In this document: positions 1 to 9,691 of the stretch, in pieces
How positions within the stretch are numbered: the stretch's first letter is position 1
Layout: each line of letters opens with the position of its first letter
Assembly: GCA_039815465.1 (NCBI GenBank)
Contig: JBCBZG010000022.1
Location: 1 to 64,000 of the forward strand
Reading direction: 5' to 3'
Source of the DNA: Shimia_B sp039815465
GTDB taxonomy: Bacteria > Pseudomonadota > Alphaproteobacteria > Rhodobacterales > Rhodobacteraceae
Length of the DNA: 64,000 nt
Notes under the pieces: generated by a model
Told to the model about the DNA's origin: nothing
Seen by the model: only the letters and a program-made list of their open reading frames with translations
Databases searched by the model: none
Program-made: the position numbers and the translations under genes

Positions 1-249
1 CCGCGCCTCGAACCCGCACCACATCAGCGTCATGCGATTGATCTGCGCCAGATGCCCGGCCGTCTCATTCCCCGAACCGGTGAGATTGCGCCAGACAATC
101 CGGTTGGGGCCCAGCACGCGCAGGCTGTCCATCCCCTTGGGCGAGATGTTGACGCGACCGCCCTGGCCCGCGCTGCCCACGAAAAACATGTGCTGTGCTT
201 CGATGAAACGCTGGTGATCGTCGCCGATCTGATCGAACTGCTTGGCCAT
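1..249 (-). CDS. pyridoxamine 5'-phosphate oxidase family protein, 3' part outside window
   Basis: The minus-strand frame starts at ATG 249-247 and reads MAKQFDQIGDDHQRFIEAQH, followed by a FFVGSAG...VNISPKGMDSLRVLGPNRIVW block. This is the FMN-binding split-barrel pattern of the pyridoxamine-phosphate-oxidase-like superfamily, where NISPKG and the N-terminal Q-x-F-F-V-G segment are recurrent. The rest of the gene lies beyond base 1. The ATG follows the TAG of a glmS remnant with no gap (TAG 252-250, ATG 249-247), so this gene was probably once cotranscribed with and translationally coupled to glmS. Its substrate cannot be told from this part. With glmS lost, its promoter is unclear. Confidence 0.75.
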   Translation of the reverse strand, partial: MAKQFDQIGDDHQRFIEAQHMFFVGSAGQGGRVNISPKGMDSLRVLGPNRIVWRNLTGSGNETAGHLAQINRMTLMWCGFEAR

Positions 250-303
250 CTATTCCACCGTGACGGATTTGGCGAGGTTGCGCGGCTGGTCCACATCCGT
301 TGA
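250..303 (-). pseudogene. glmS: 3'-terminal remnant of glmS (last 17 codons only)
   Basis: On the minus strand the bases encode TDVDQPRNLAKSVTVE and then TAG, which is the strongly conserved C-terminus of glutamine-fructose-6-phosphate aminotransferase (GlmS). Upstream of the Thr codon GlmS similarity stops abruptly. The sequence becomes rRNA spacer (TGATCCAGTAGAAG...) leading into the 5S gene on the opposite strand. The fragment cannot make enzyme, and an intact glmS must exist elsewhere. It marks a recombination junction in the chromosome or an assembly join. Confidence 0.8.
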
Positions 304-392
304 TCCAGTAGAAGCCAGACTTCTTCGGATCGAAAGCATACACCACAGTGTACTTCGACTTGGATCTGATGGTTTAACGAGTTTCTTTCTCG
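301..392 (+). other. 23S-5S rRNA internal transcribed spacer (3' flank of a 23S gene that is absent)
   Basis: The stretch from TGATCCAG to the start of the 5S gene matches the style of spacer that follows 23S rRNA in Rhodobacteraceae, including a GCATACACCACAGTGTACTT inverted repeat and the CTTTCTCGGTTTGGTG lead-in to 5S. No 23S sequence precedes it. The rRNA operon is therefore truncated on its 5' side exactly where the glmS remnant begins. Confidence 0.6.
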
Positions 393-509
393 GTTTGGTG
401 ATCATAGCGCGAGTGAAACACCCAGTTCCATCCCGAACCTGGCCGTTAAGCACCGTAGCGCCGATGGTACTGCATCTTAAGGTGTGGGAGAGTAGGTCAT
501 CGCCAAACC
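393..509 (+). rRNA. rrf: 5S ribosomal RNA
   Basis: The sequence GTTTGGTGATCATAGCGCGA, followed by the conserved loop GAAACACCC...CATCCCGAAC and GCGCCGATGGTACTGC...GTGGGAGAGTAGG, is diagnostic for bacterial 5S rRNA. The ends GTTTGG (393-398) and CCAAAC (503-508) pair as helix I, giving a length near 117 nt. It sits alone, without 16S or 23S in the window. No tRNA follows it before the terminator, although in relatives an initiator tRNA often does. Confidence 0.95.
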
Positions 510-550
510 TAGTAAGAAACTCTAGTATCTCTCTAACGATGTCCCATGCA

Positions 551-574
551 AAGCCGCCCAGTTGGGCGGCTTTT
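551..574 (+). terminator. intrinsic terminator of the 5S/rRNA unit
   Basis: AAGCCGCCCA at 551-560 and TGGGCGGCTT at 563-572 form a perfect 10-bp stem with a two-base turn. The stem is followed by a T run at 571-574. It lies about 40 nt after the 5S gene in the same direction. Confidence 0.85.
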
Positions 575-747
575 GCGTTTCCCTAATCATGCGTTGCACC
601 ACCTCCTTTGAGCAATGGCACAATTGCAATACATCGGGCCAGGATCTGCGCCGAGGCGCGCTTTTTAACACGCTCCGATTGATCGCGGCTCTTCTCATAT
701 ACTAATTTATGGCGTGTGTAATACAGATACCCCGCCCGGAGCTCCCC

Positions 748-1458
748 ATGTTGAAACGCCTTTCAGTTGCCGCAGTATTGGTTGCGCTGTCCACAGCCGC
801 CCATGCGTCGACTTTCACCACCATCACAAATTTCACCAAGAATATGGATAACGTCGACAACCCCGGCGCTCTGAACGCGCCTGTTGGTCTGTCGACCGGC
901 AACCAGGGCACGGGAATCGAGTTCGATATCGTCAACGACATCAACGGCAACGACGTCTGGCACAGCGATCCGGGCGGGGCAGGGACAAAGACGCTGACGA
1001 TCAATGTGAACCAGTTCGGGGTCACGACAGTCCACACGCTGATGAACACGTGGTGGGGAACGACGGCGACGGGGCTCGCCTCCATCGAGTTTTCGGGCAC
1101 CAATGGTGCATCGGTTCTCTATGACATCGTGGGCGGAACGCATGTGCGGGATCTGCTCAATGGCTTTTACACGAACACAATTACGAGCCCTGACTCGCAA
1201 GTCTGGTGGTCGAATGGGCTGACCGGGCTCGACCAGCGCCGCATTGATGTGCAGAGTTGGGATTTGGGCGCCGCATTCGCAAATGAAACCCTGCAAACCA
1301 TAACCCTAACGGACATGGGCGCTGCAGAGCTACAGCGTGTGTACCTTGCTGGCCTGACGCTTGAAACTGATGCAGCGCCGGTACCGCTGCCAGCGGCTGG
1401 GTGGATGCTGCTCGCCGCGCTTGGTGGCCTCGCTTATGCCAAGCGGCGCGCCGCCTGA
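748..1458 (+). CDS. VPLPA-CTERM sorting-domain secreted protein
   Basis: The protein of 236 residues begins MLKRLSVAAVLVALSTAAHA, a clear Sec signal peptide cleaved near AHA-S. It ends in VPLPAAGWMLLAALGGLAYA followed by KRRAA. That tail is the VPLPA-CTERM signal (short motif, one membrane helix, basic end) recognised in Rhodobacterales by an exosortase/archaeosortase-type sorting system for surface display. The middle part is Thr/Asn/Gly-rich and I recognise no domain in it. The start at 748 is preferred over an in-frame ATG 39 bases upstream because GGAG sits just before it and the signal peptide starts there. A second protein of this class lies at 4812-5447. Confidence 0.85.
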   Translation: MLKRLSVAAVLVALSTAAHASTFTTITNFTKNMDNVDNPGALNAPVGLSTGNQGTGIEFDIVNDINGNDVWHSDPGGAGTKTLTINVNQFGVTTVHTLMNTWWGTTATGLASIEFSGTNGASVLYDIVGGTHVRDLLNGFYTNTITSPDSQVWWSNGLTGLDQRRIDVQSWDLGAAFANETLQTITLTDMGAAELQRVYLAGLTLETDAAPVPLPAAGWMLLAALGGLAYAKRRAA

Positions 1459-1473
1459 AGGCGCTTGCCTGAC

Positions 1474-1498
1474 ATCCGCGCCCAAGGGCGCGGATTTC
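1474..1498 (+). terminator. intrinsic terminator after the first VPLPA-CTERM gene
   Basis: ATCCGCGCCC (1474-1483) and GGGCGCGGAT (1486-1495) form a perfect 10-bp stem with an AA loop followed by TTT. It lies 15 bases after the stop codon. Confidence 0.75.
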
Positions 1499-1615
1499 GA
1501 TGCAGCTTAGCAACTCTACATTCACTTTGCGCCCATATGCTGTGGGAGCGTTGATCTTGAGCCGCCGATATGGTTCCAGAGAGCTAACGGTATTTTGGTA
1601 GGGGTAGAGCAGCAC

Positions 1616-2437
1616 ATGGCCAAGACGACAGACCCGCTTGAGACGGCATTGGATGCCTATTGTGATCTCATGGTGCGGACGCTGACCAATCTGGTTTATC
1701 TCGACCCTGAACAGACGCGCCGCCCGCGCATGGCGCATGATTTGTACCGCAACATCGTCAATGAAACGCCCGGGGCGCGTTTGCGCCGGGAACGGCGCCG
1801 GGCCCAGGGCCGCGACTGGCCTGTCTTTGCCCATTCCATGGCGGGTTACTACCGGCTCACCAACCTATCGCGCTGCGTGCGGCAGGTGATCAAAGACGAC
1901 GTGCCTGGCGATTTCATCGAAACCGGTGTGTGGCGCGGCGGTGCCTCGATCCTGATGCGCGGCGTGTCGAACCTGGCAGGCGGTGCGGACCGTAAGGTTT
2001 ATCTCGCGGACAGTTTCGAAGGGCTCCCGCCCCCCGATCTTGAAAACTTTCCGCAGGATGAGGGCGACAAGCTCTACCTCTTTAAGGAGCAGCTCGGCAT
2101 CTCTGAGGAGAAGGTTAGAAAGAATTTCGAGACCTACAACCTGTTGGATGACAACGTTGTTTTCGTCAAAGGCTGGTTCAAGGACACGCTGCCAACGCTG
2201 GAGGCGGATCAGTTCGCGATCGTGCGTCTGGATGGGGATATGTATGAATCCACGATCCAGGCCATTGAGGCGCTCTACCCCAAGCTTTCGCCTGGTGGGT
2301 ATCTGATCGTCGACGATTACGGCGCGATTGCGCAGTGCCGACAGGCGATTGGTGAATACCGCGAAAAGCACGGCATCACGGAGCCGCTGACAAAGATCGA
2401 CTGGACGGGCATGTATTGGCGCAAGGCCTTTGACTAG
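1616..2437 (+). CDS. TylF/MycF-type O-methyltransferase family protein
   Basis: The 273-residue protein has the TylF (macrocin O-methyltransferase) family layout. There is a leading helical part, then DFIETGVWRGGASILMRG as SAM motif I around residues 98-115, LADSFEGLPPPD after it, and the metal-binding VRLDGDMYESTIQAIEALYP region with LIVDDYG. Such enzymes methylate sugar hydroxyls in a Mg2+-dependent way. The acceptor here is unknown. ATG 1616 has GGGGTAGAG upstream; an in-frame TTG at 1595 is less likely. It converges with the next gene, overlapping by four bases. Confidence 0.85.
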   Translation: MAKTTDPLETALDAYCDLMVRTLTNLVYLDPEQTRRPRMAHDLYRNIVNETPGARLRRERRRAQGRDWPVFAHSMAGYYRLTNLSRCVRQVIKDDVPGDFIETGVWRGGASILMRGVSNLAGGADRKVYLADSFEGLPPPDLENFPQDEGDKLYLFKEQLGISEEKVRKNFETYNLLDDNVVFVKGWFKDTLPTLEADQFAIVRLDGDMYESTIQAIEALYPKLSPGGYLIVDDYGAIAQCRQAIGEYREKHGITEPLTKIDWTGMYWRKAFD

Positions 2438-3105
2438 GGGTTGAGCGTCAGCCCAGCCCAGAGCCCGAGCGCGCCCACGCCGATCAAGCTGAGCGCCCAG
2501 ATGATATCCAGGTTAAACCAGGTGCGACGCAAGGCGTTGAGGCCAAGGTAGCGGTGAACCGCCCAGGCTAGCACGCCGCCCGATCCGATCATGGCGCCCG
2601 TGTGCAAAAGTCCCACGAGGAACGCCATTCCTGCATTGGCGCCCATCAGCGACAGCGCCGCGCGGTGCCCCATGTCGAGCTCGTCGAGGCCGCAAAGGCC
2701 CAGGAAGATCGGCACCAGCATCAGCCCCGCCCCGTGGGCCATGGCCACGAGAAATGACCAAAGCGCCAGCTGCGAGGGGCGCACACGGGACAAAAAGCGC
2801 GGGTGTTTGCGGTAGATCAGGAGGAAGACCCCCATGCAGATCACTACGCAGGCCGCGCCGATCTGAATCTCGCGCTGATACTCCACTAGCATGAACATCA
2901 CGGCAAAGGGCAGCAAAATCCCTACCATGGCGAGGAAATGCCCCACGCCAAGCATCCCCAGCGCGCGCCAAAGCGCCTCCCGCCGCCCCTCAAACAGCGC
3001 GGCAGACACAGCGAGCGGCCAGCCCATACCGGGGTTCAGCCCGTGATACAGGCCGGAGATAACAACGGCGAGCCAGAGGCCCGCCGTTGTGCCGAGAAGT
3101 TCCAC
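2434..3105 (-). CDS. polytopic integral membrane protein of unknown function
   Basis: The 223-residue protein is almost entirely hydrophobic, with about six or seven predicted membrane helices. It shows a distinctive YHGLNPGMGWPLAVSAALFE segment near residue 20 and MAHGAGLMLVPIFLGLCGL in the middle. Histidine and asparagine inside helices would suit ion or metabolite transport, but I do not recognise a named family. It lies 13 bases downstream of the SELENBP1-like gene on the same strand and is probably cotranscribed with it, so a role in sulfur or metal handling with that protein is possible but unproven. Confidence 0.7.
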   Translation of the reverse strand: MELLGTTAGLWLAVVISGLYHGLNPGMGWPLAVSAALFEGRREALWRALGMLGVGHFLAMVGILLPFAVMFMLVEYQREIQIGAACVVICMGVFLLIYRKHPRFLSRVRPSQLALWSFLVAMAHGAGLMLVPIFLGLCGLDELDMGHRAALSLMGANAGMAFLVGLLHTGAMIGSGGVLAWAVHRYLGLNALRRTWFNLDIIWALSLIGVGALGLWAGLTLNP

Positions 3106-3118
3106 TTAAACGCCCGCG

Positions 3119-4516
3119 TCAGACGGATGGGTAGCAGAAGCTGTCGGTCGAGCAGTCCCCGCCTTCCAGCCGGATCTGGTGCGATCGGTAGCCTTCGGGG
3201 AATTCGACCCAGAAATCGGGATCGAGCGCGAAGGAGCCGTCTTCGACCTTGGCCATGACCATCGCCGCGCCGCGTTCGCCCGGGTAGAACTGGTCGTCCC
3301 ACGTGGAATAGAGCGAGTTCGTCCAGTAGACCCGCTTCCCGTCGCGGCTGATCTCCACCATCTGGGGCCCGTAGCCGAACTCCTGCCCGTTGGGGTGCTT
3401 GGTCTTTTTGACGATGCCGCCAATTTCGACCTTACCTGCGAGCACTGGGTTCATGGGGTCGGAGACGTCGTACTGGTGCATCTCCCCCTGACCCCAGCAC
3501 GCGACGTAGAGGTATTTGTCGTCCATGCTCAGGTCGATATCGGTGACGAGCGCGGGGACGGCGCCGAAGCCCTTCAGCAGGTCCGGCAGGTCATCGGCAT
3601 CGGCGGGCTGCGGCGGAATGGTGATCGTTTTCTTGGCCTCGAACGTGCCGTCATCGTTTTGCCACCAGGTAAAGATCGCGCCCTCAAGGTTCGTGGTATC
3701 GACCACCACGCCCACAAAGCCGTGCTTTTTGATCGGGTCATGGGCGGGGCGGATCTCCAGCGCCATTTGGTAGTTTTCGCCCAGATCGATGGTCTGCGTG
3801 ACTTTGCGCCCGCGCAGGTCCCAGAAGTGGATCTTGTGGCCGTACTTGTTCGACAGCAGGTCCTCGGCCACGACGCCGTTTTCGAACTGCGGCGGCAGGC
3901 CCCATTCAGAGCTCACCATGTAGTCGCGCGGCAGGTTCCACCAGAAATCATAGTGCTTGTCCTGCACGCCGCGCTCGATCTCGTAGCGGCCGATGATGTC
4001 GAACGTCTCGCAATCGAGGATAAAGATTCCGGGAGGGCCATCGGTCCCGTCCTCGCCCGCGCCGCCGAGGGTGGAGACATAGATGCCCTCGGGCCCGCAA
4101 TGGATCGTGTGGGGGCGGGAATAGCCGGTTTTGGCGAACACTTCCTCAGGCTCTATGATCTTGTGAATCTTCGCCTTCAGCGGCTCTTTGACGTCAAAGA
4201 TATAGATGCGCGAGGACCGGATGCCCGGCACGATCAGGTAGCGGCGTTCGACAAAGGCGTGCCCGGTGAGCGGCGACAGCGCGGAGGAACACGCATTCCA
4301 TCCGAAATGATGAAACTCGTCGCCCTTATGGGGCACGATCACCTGATGAACGATCTTGCCGTAATCCGCGCTCGTGGGGTCGACATTCACGATGGCCAAA
4401 CCATCGGGCTGCGAGAAGTCTGGCGACAGCATCAGCGTAAAGGCGAGCGTCTCTGCCGGGGCCTCCATGGCGTCTTTGGGCGATGGGTAAAATGTACTAT
4501 CTGGGCGTACGTTCAT
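3119..4516 (-). CDS. selenium-binding protein (SELENBP1/SBP56) family, possible methanethiol oxidase
   Basis: The 465-residue protein has the SBP56 family signatures in order: VPHKGDEFHHFGWNACSS, YSRPHTIHCGPEGIYVSTLG, DFWWNLPRDYMVSSEWG, and a C-terminal half with DIDLSMDDKYLYVACWGQGE and YWTNSLYSTWDDQFYPG. Its length is that of the family. Bacterial members include the copper-dependent methanethiol oxidase MtoX, which turns methanethiol from DMSP breakdown into formaldehyde, H2S and H2O2. The conserved His-rich sites are present. No signal peptide is seen, and there is no SCO1/MauG neighbour as in classical mtoX operons, so the methanethiol-oxidase assignment is by family only. A membrane protein gene follows 13 bases downstream. 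Confidence 0.85.
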   Translation of the reverse strand: MNVRPDSTFYPSPKDAMEAPAETLAFTLMLSPDFSQPDGLAIVNVDPTSADYGKIVHQVIVPHKGDEFHHFGWNACSSALSPLTGHAFVERRYLIVPGIRSSRIYIFDVKEPLKAKIHKIIEPEEVFAKTGYSRPHTIHCGPEGIYVSTLGGAGEDGTDGPPGIFILDCETFDIIGRYEIERGVQDKHYDFWWNLPRDYMVSSEWGLPPQFENGVVAEDLLSNKYGHKIHFWDLRGRKVTQTIDLGENYQMALEIRPAHDPIKKHGFVGVVVDTTNLEGAIFTWWQNDDGTFEAKKTITIPPQPADADDLPDLLKGFGAVPALVTDIDLSMDDKYLYVACWGQGEMHQYDVSDPMNPVLAGKVEIGGIVKKTKHPNGQEFGYGPQMVEISRDGKRVYWTNSLYSTWDDQFYPGERGAAMVMAKVEDGSFALDPDFWVEFPEGYRSHQIRLEGGDCSTDSFCYPSV

Positions 4517-4811
4517 CTGTAGTCCTCCCTAAATGATGCGGTTTTTTGGTCCGCTTATCCTATTGATAGGAGGCGCCGCGCCGTTCGCGCAATGATTCGA
4601 CATGCTGCGTGTGCAGCATATCCGCCGCTCGCTCTGCCCTCTCACGCCCTTGTTTCGCCCACTGCGTGCCATCTGTGCACCACAGTTGCGCAAAGTGACG
4701 TTGCGTCGGCCCTCTATCGCCGCCATTTTCTGGCGCCGGTCTTGTGACGTTAAGGTCACGGGACTAAGTGATGGTGCAGCGCAACCAAGCAAGAGCGCAA
4801 GTGAGGTTAAC
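4517..4811. promoter_or_regulatory. divergent promoter region with a 7-bp inverted repeat
   Basis: This 295-base gap separates the minus-strand SELENBP1-like gene from the plus-strand VPLPA-CTERM gene, so promoters for both should lie here. ATGCTGC (4602-4608) and GCAGCAT (4613-4619) form a perfect inverted repeat around GTGT and could be an operator. No gene was recognised in the gap. Confidence 0.4.
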
Positions 4812-5447
4812 ATGTTACGGTTCTTTATGGCTGCCTGTGCAGCTCTGTTCGTCGCGAGTTCTGCGACAGCCACGACACTTTCGGCAAATCTCCAAGGGGA
4901 CAACGAATACACCATCTACATGTCGACCGATGACGGTACGGCAGGGACGGAATTCGGGTCTGGCATAAATTGGAGCATTATGGGGTCCCATGCGATTGCG
5001 CTGACCCCGGGTGTCACAAACTATCTCCATGTCTATGTCTACGATGTGGGCCCGCCGCTCGCGGGTCTGTTGGGCGAATTCACCCTGTCTTCGACAGACT
5101 TTGAGTTCGCCAATGGCAGCCAAACGCTCCTGACCGGGGATAGCGCCCTGCGGGTGAGCCAGACTGGCTGGGAAAACTACGTTGCGACCAACAATGTCGC
5201 TCCCCACGGTGGCCATCTTTGGGGCTGGCGCGCGGATGATGAGATTTCCGACGATGCCTTTTGGGTGTGGAATGGCGGGTCCGCCAGCGGTGCAGAAAAC
5301 TTCTTCAGCGCCGAAATCGCCTATGTCGGGGACACGCAGCTTCTGCCGGACAGTCCGGCTGCCGTGCCGCTCCCTGCGAGCGTATTGCTCCTTGGCGGTG
5401 GGCTCGGCGCGCTTGTCGTCGCGCGGCGTCGCCGGCGGGCTGTCTAA
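4812..5447 (+). CDS. VPLPA-CTERM sorting-domain secreted protein
   Basis: This 211-residue protein starts MLRFFMAACAALFVASSATA, a Sec signal peptide. It ends AAVPLPASVLLLGGGLGALV followed by VARRRRRAV, a VPLPA-CTERM membrane-anchor and sorting signal. The body is rich in Asn, Trp, Gly and acidic residues and resembles beta-sheet surface domains, but no known domain is evident. ATG 4812 has GTGAGG eight bases upstream. Upstream in-frame codons lack a signal peptide context and were excluded. It pairs with the similar protein at 748-1458, although their bodies are not obviously alike. Confidence 0.85.
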   Translation: MLRFFMAACAALFVASSATATTLSANLQGDNEYTIYMSTDDGTAGTEFGSGINWSIMGSHAIALTPGVTNYLHVYVYDVGPPLAGLLGEFTLSSTDFEFANGSQTLLTGDSALRVSQTGWENYVATNNVAPHGGHLWGWRADDEISDDAFWVWNGGSASGAENFFSAEIAYVGDTQLLPDSPAAVPLPASVLLLGGGLGALVVARRRRRAV

Positions 5448-5494
5448 CACAGCGTCCCGCGCTACCTAGTCCTGCATGACAGTGACAACATATC

Positions 5495-5527
5495 GTGCGC
5501 GCAGCCCCCTGCGCGCGCGTTCCTTTT
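5495..5527 (+). terminator. intrinsic terminator after the second VPLPA-CTERM gene
   Basis: GTGCGCGCAG (5495-5504) and CTGCGCGCGC (5509-5518) form a 10-bp stem with one G-T pair and a CCCC loop, followed by CCTTTT. It ends 8 bases before the GTG start of the next gene. Confidence 0.75.
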
Positions 5528-5535
5528 AAAACCCC

Positions 5536-6312
5536 GTGCCCGAGGGGCATACGATCCACCGCGCTGCGCGCGATCACGCCGCCTTGCTGCGCGGGCAGCG
5601 TGTCGCAGCGCTGTCACCCCAGGGCCGCTTTGCCGACGGTGCTGCCGCAATCGATGGCCAGCACTGCACAGGCACGGGGGCCGTGGGCAAGCACCTGTTC
5701 TACCACTTTGAGCACGGGCTCAGCGTTCACATCCACCTGGGCCTCGGCGGCTACTTCACGCGGCACGCTCAACCCGTCGACCCGCCCCGCGATGTGGTGC
5801 GCCTGCGGATGGAGGTCGCCGCAGGGGCGCTCGATATCATCGGCCCGAACACCTGCGAAATCCTAACCGCGGAGGAAGTCGCGGCCTTTCCTCTGCGCTA
5901 CGGGCCCGACCTGTTGGCCGATCCGCCCGACCCCGACCGCGCGATCGCGCGTATCCTCAAAAGCCGCGCGCCCATCGCCACGCTCCTTATGGATCAAAAG
6001 GTGATCTCGGGCATCGGCAACATCTACCGGGCCGAAATCCTTTGGCTCCGCCGCATCCACCCCCGCCGTCGCGGCGTTGACATGACCGAGCCCGAGCTGC
6101 GCCAGCTGTGGGACGAGATGCGCGCGCTGCTCCAAATCGGGGTCACTCATAACGCCATCATCACCAACGTCGCGCTGCCCCAAGCGGGGGAGGTGATCGC
6201 CGAGCGCACCAATATCTTTGCCCAGGACACCTGTCCGCGCTGCGAAACTCCCATTGAAAAGGTCAAACACGCCGCACGTACGCTGTATTTCTGCCCCGGC
6301 TGCCAGGTCTAG
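5536..6312 (+). CDS. Fpg/Nei family DNA glycosylase (endonuclease VIII-like)
   Basis: The 258-residue protein begins with GTG and reads MPEGHTIHRAARDHAALLRG. After removal of Met, Pro1 is the Schiff-base nucleophile and Glu2 the acid catalyst of Fpg/Nei bifunctional glycosylases/AP lyases. The PEGHTIH variant is typical of Nei-type enzymes acting on oxidised pyrimidines. The helix-two-turn-helix segment (DQKVISGIGNIYRAEILW) is near residues 155-172, and the C-terminal zinc finger is CPRCETP...YFCPGC. All key residues are present. GTG is forced because Pro must be residue 2. Confidence 0.92.
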   Translation: MPEGHTIHRAARDHAALLRGQRVAALSPQGRFADGAAAIDGQHCTGTGAVGKHLFYHFEHGLSVHIHLGLGGYFTRHAQPVDPPRDVVRLRMEVAAGALDIIGPNTCEILTAEEVAAFPLRYGPDLLADPPDPDRAIARILKSRAPIATLLMDQKVISGIGNIYRAEILWLRRIHPRRRGVDMTEPELRQLWDEMRALLQIGVTHNAIITNVALPQAGEVIAERTNIFAQDTCPRCETPIEKVKHAARTLYFCPGCQV

Positions 6313-6350
6313 GGCTAGACAGGCGCGACCATGGCCCGACATCATCGCAT

Positions 6351-6884
6351 ATGTTTGCCCTAACGCCCCTCAACTCCGACACGATCTACGCCCTGACCTC
6401 TGCCGAGGACGCGGAGGCCGCCGCGACGCTGGTTCCGCGCTTGGCATCGCTCGGCATCGAAGCGATCTTTGCCAGTGCGGAGCCGCAGGCCCAGGCCACC
6501 GTCGCCCCCTTTGCGGCTCAGGCGGGCCTGCCGGTCACGACGCTCCCGGACCTGCGCGACCACCGGCTGTCGCTCCAGGGTAATGCTCCGGACGATCCCT
6601 ATATCGCGCTGCGGTTCACCCAGCGCGGCAAAGCCCGCCCAGGGGCGGAGACGTTTAACGCCGCCCAAGCGCGGCTCAAGACCGCCGTGCGCGCGATCTC
6701 GCGCCGCCCGGTTGTGGCGCCGCTCATGGTGCTCGCGCCTGGCCTATTGGCCGCGCTCATTTCGGGACGGGACAAAACCTTTGGCTATGACGCGTTTCGC
6801 GCCATGGCGGCGCCCGGCCTGTGGCAGATCACCCATCGCAAGGGTATGCCCGTTAAGATCGTGCCGCTTGAGGACACCCCATAA
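6351..6884 (+). CDS. unrecognised protein, possibly a degenerate histidine-phosphatase fold
   Basis: The 177-residue protein reads like a shortened phosphoglycerate-mutase-type domain. There is a beta strand plus DAEAAATLVPRLASLGIEAI helix, a central ARPGAETFNAAQARLKTAVR segment where histidine phosphatases keep GES and an Arg, and a final PLMVLAPGLLAALIS strand-helix. The catalytic RHG and second His are not there, so it would not be an active phosphatase. This relationship is an inference from pattern only. The gene overlaps the following methyltransferase start by one base (TAATG), so the two are probably made together. Confidence 0.6.
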   Translation: MFALTPLNSDTIYALTSAEDAEAAATLVPRLASLGIEAIFASAEPQAQATVAPFAAQAGLPVTTLPDLRDHRLSLQGNAPDDPYIALRFTQRGKARPGAETFNAAQARLKTAVRAISRRPVVAPLMVLAPGLLAALISGRDKTFGYDAFRAMAAPGLWQITHRKGMPVKIVPLEDTP

Positions 6885-7609
6885 TGCCCCACCCGATGGA
6901 CGTGATCACGGCCCTGCCGCGATACGCAGATGACCCCGCCGCCTGTAACCGGCTCCGCCGCCGCTACGACCACATCATCGGCCCGTTCGCAGACGACATC
7001 GCAGGCGCGCGCGTGCTCGACCTCGCCAGCCATGACGGGCGCTGGTGCTATGCACTCGCCGCGACCGGGGCGACATCGGTCCTAGGGATCGAGGGCCGGG
7101 CAGAAACCATGGCGGAGTTTTCGGCCTATCCCGACGATGCCGATAAAGCCAAAGTAACGCTTCGCCAGAACGACATCTTTGAGGAGCTCGAAGCGCTCAA
7201 AGCCGCGGGGGAGACATTCGATGTCATCACCATCTACGGCATCTTTTATCACATCACCGAACACTACCGCCTGCTGCTGCTGGTCCAAGCGCTCAAGCCC
7301 AAGCTGATCATCATTGATAGCGAATTTTTGGCCCGGGCGCGGGGCGGGATGGTGCGGTTTCTCAAAAACGACACGTCCCACCCGCTCAACAGCATCCCCC
7401 GCCGTGACGGCGCCAAAGTGGAGCTTGTGGGCACGACGTCGCGCCCCTTCGTCGACATTGTGGGCGACATCACGGGGTATCAGACGCAGTGGGTCGACTG
7501 GACCAAACTGCCCCTCGCGCAGCGTGACGGGCTCGACGATTACTACCGCCGCGGCAAACCCCGCATCCGCGGGACCGTTGCCATGCGACCCCGCGCGGAT
7601 AAGGCCTAA
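6884..7609 (+). CDS. class I SAM-dependent methyltransferase
   Basis: The 241-residue protein has motif I as ARVLDLASHDGRWCYALAAT (about residues 44-63). It is followed by an acidic ribose-binding position in VLGIEGRAE, FDVITIYGIFYHITEHYRLL as motif II/post-motif, and KPKLIIIDSEF as motif III. It resembles small-molecule methyltransferases near the DUF1698/CmoB-like group. The substrate is unknown. Translation is coupled to the preceding gene through a TAATG overlap. A repeat-type hairpin follows at 7645-7668 and probably ends transcription. Confidence 0.8.
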   Translation: MPHPMDVITALPRYADDPAACNRLRRRYDHIIGPFADDIAGARVLDLASHDGRWCYALAATGATSVLGIEGRAETMAEFSAYPDDADKAKVTLRQNDIFEELEALKAAGETFDVITIYGIFYHITEHYRLLLLVQALKPKLIIIDSEFLARARGGMVRFLKNDTSHPLNSIPRRDGAKVELVGTTSRPFVDIVGDITGYQTQWVDWTKLPLAQRDGLDDYYRRGKPRIRGTVAMRPRADKA

Positions 7610-7640
7610 TGGCTCCAACGTCCAAACCTCTCGCGCCACA

Positions 7641-7680
7641 TGCTCCCCCTCTCCCGCGGAAGAGGGGGCCGGGGGGTGAG
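7641..7680 (+). repeat. REP-like GC-rich palindromic repeat acting as terminator
   Basis: CCCCCTCT (7645-7652) and AGAGGGGG (7661-7668) pair around CCCGCGGA. The element continues CCGGGGGGTGAGGGGG. This 'ctcccctctcccgcgg...gagggggccggggggtgaggg' style is a widespread dispersed palindromic repeat in bacterial genomes. Its copy number here cannot be judged from one window. Confidence 0.55.
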
Positions 7681-7769
7681 GGGGACAAAGCCCAGGCAAA
7701 AAACCTGCACATCACGGGCGCTTAGGGGTTGCGACTCGCAAACGCTCAGCATACCTACGCTCCACTTGG

Positions 7770-9499
<1,730 letters not shown>

Positions 9500-9503
<4 letters not shown>

Positions 9504-9670
9504 TGAACGACTCCTTCGCCCTTGGCGTCCTGCCGACGAGCATCGTCGATGGCGGCCTGCTTGGCCAGGATGCGGATCAATTCCTTTGATATGGAGTTTA
9601 GCTTACCGTCTTCGGTGAGCGATGTTCTGACGCAAGCGTCATGACTTTTAGTGGGAGTATGCGTTTCCAA
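9500..9670 (-). CDS. small unrecognised ORF upstream of the recombinase, possibly a remnant
   Basis: A minus-strand frame open from about 9691 ends LAKQAAIDDARRQDAKGEGVVQ with its TGA overlapping the recombinase ATG as ATGA. No ATG start is available in frame; TTG at 9670 would give about 56 residues. The segment ISKELIRILAKQAAIDDARR is a plausible helix. Small accessory proteins often precede large serine recombinases in such elements, so this may be a real coupled gene or the tail of one. The evidence is the overlap and coding-like composition only. Confidence 0.35.
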
Positions 9671-9691
9671 GTTGAAACCCTCGATAAGGGT

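Noticed and set aside
393..600. tRNA-fMet expected just after 5S
   Set aside because: The sequence between the 5S end and the terminator at 551 has no cloverleaf; the only initiator tRNA in the window is at 7770-7846.
3179..4522. Long plus-strand reading frame (447 codons) opposite the SELENBP1-like gene
   Set aside because: It has no domain or signal and its sequence is the antisense shadow of a well-conserved family protein. High GC content keeps such frames open.
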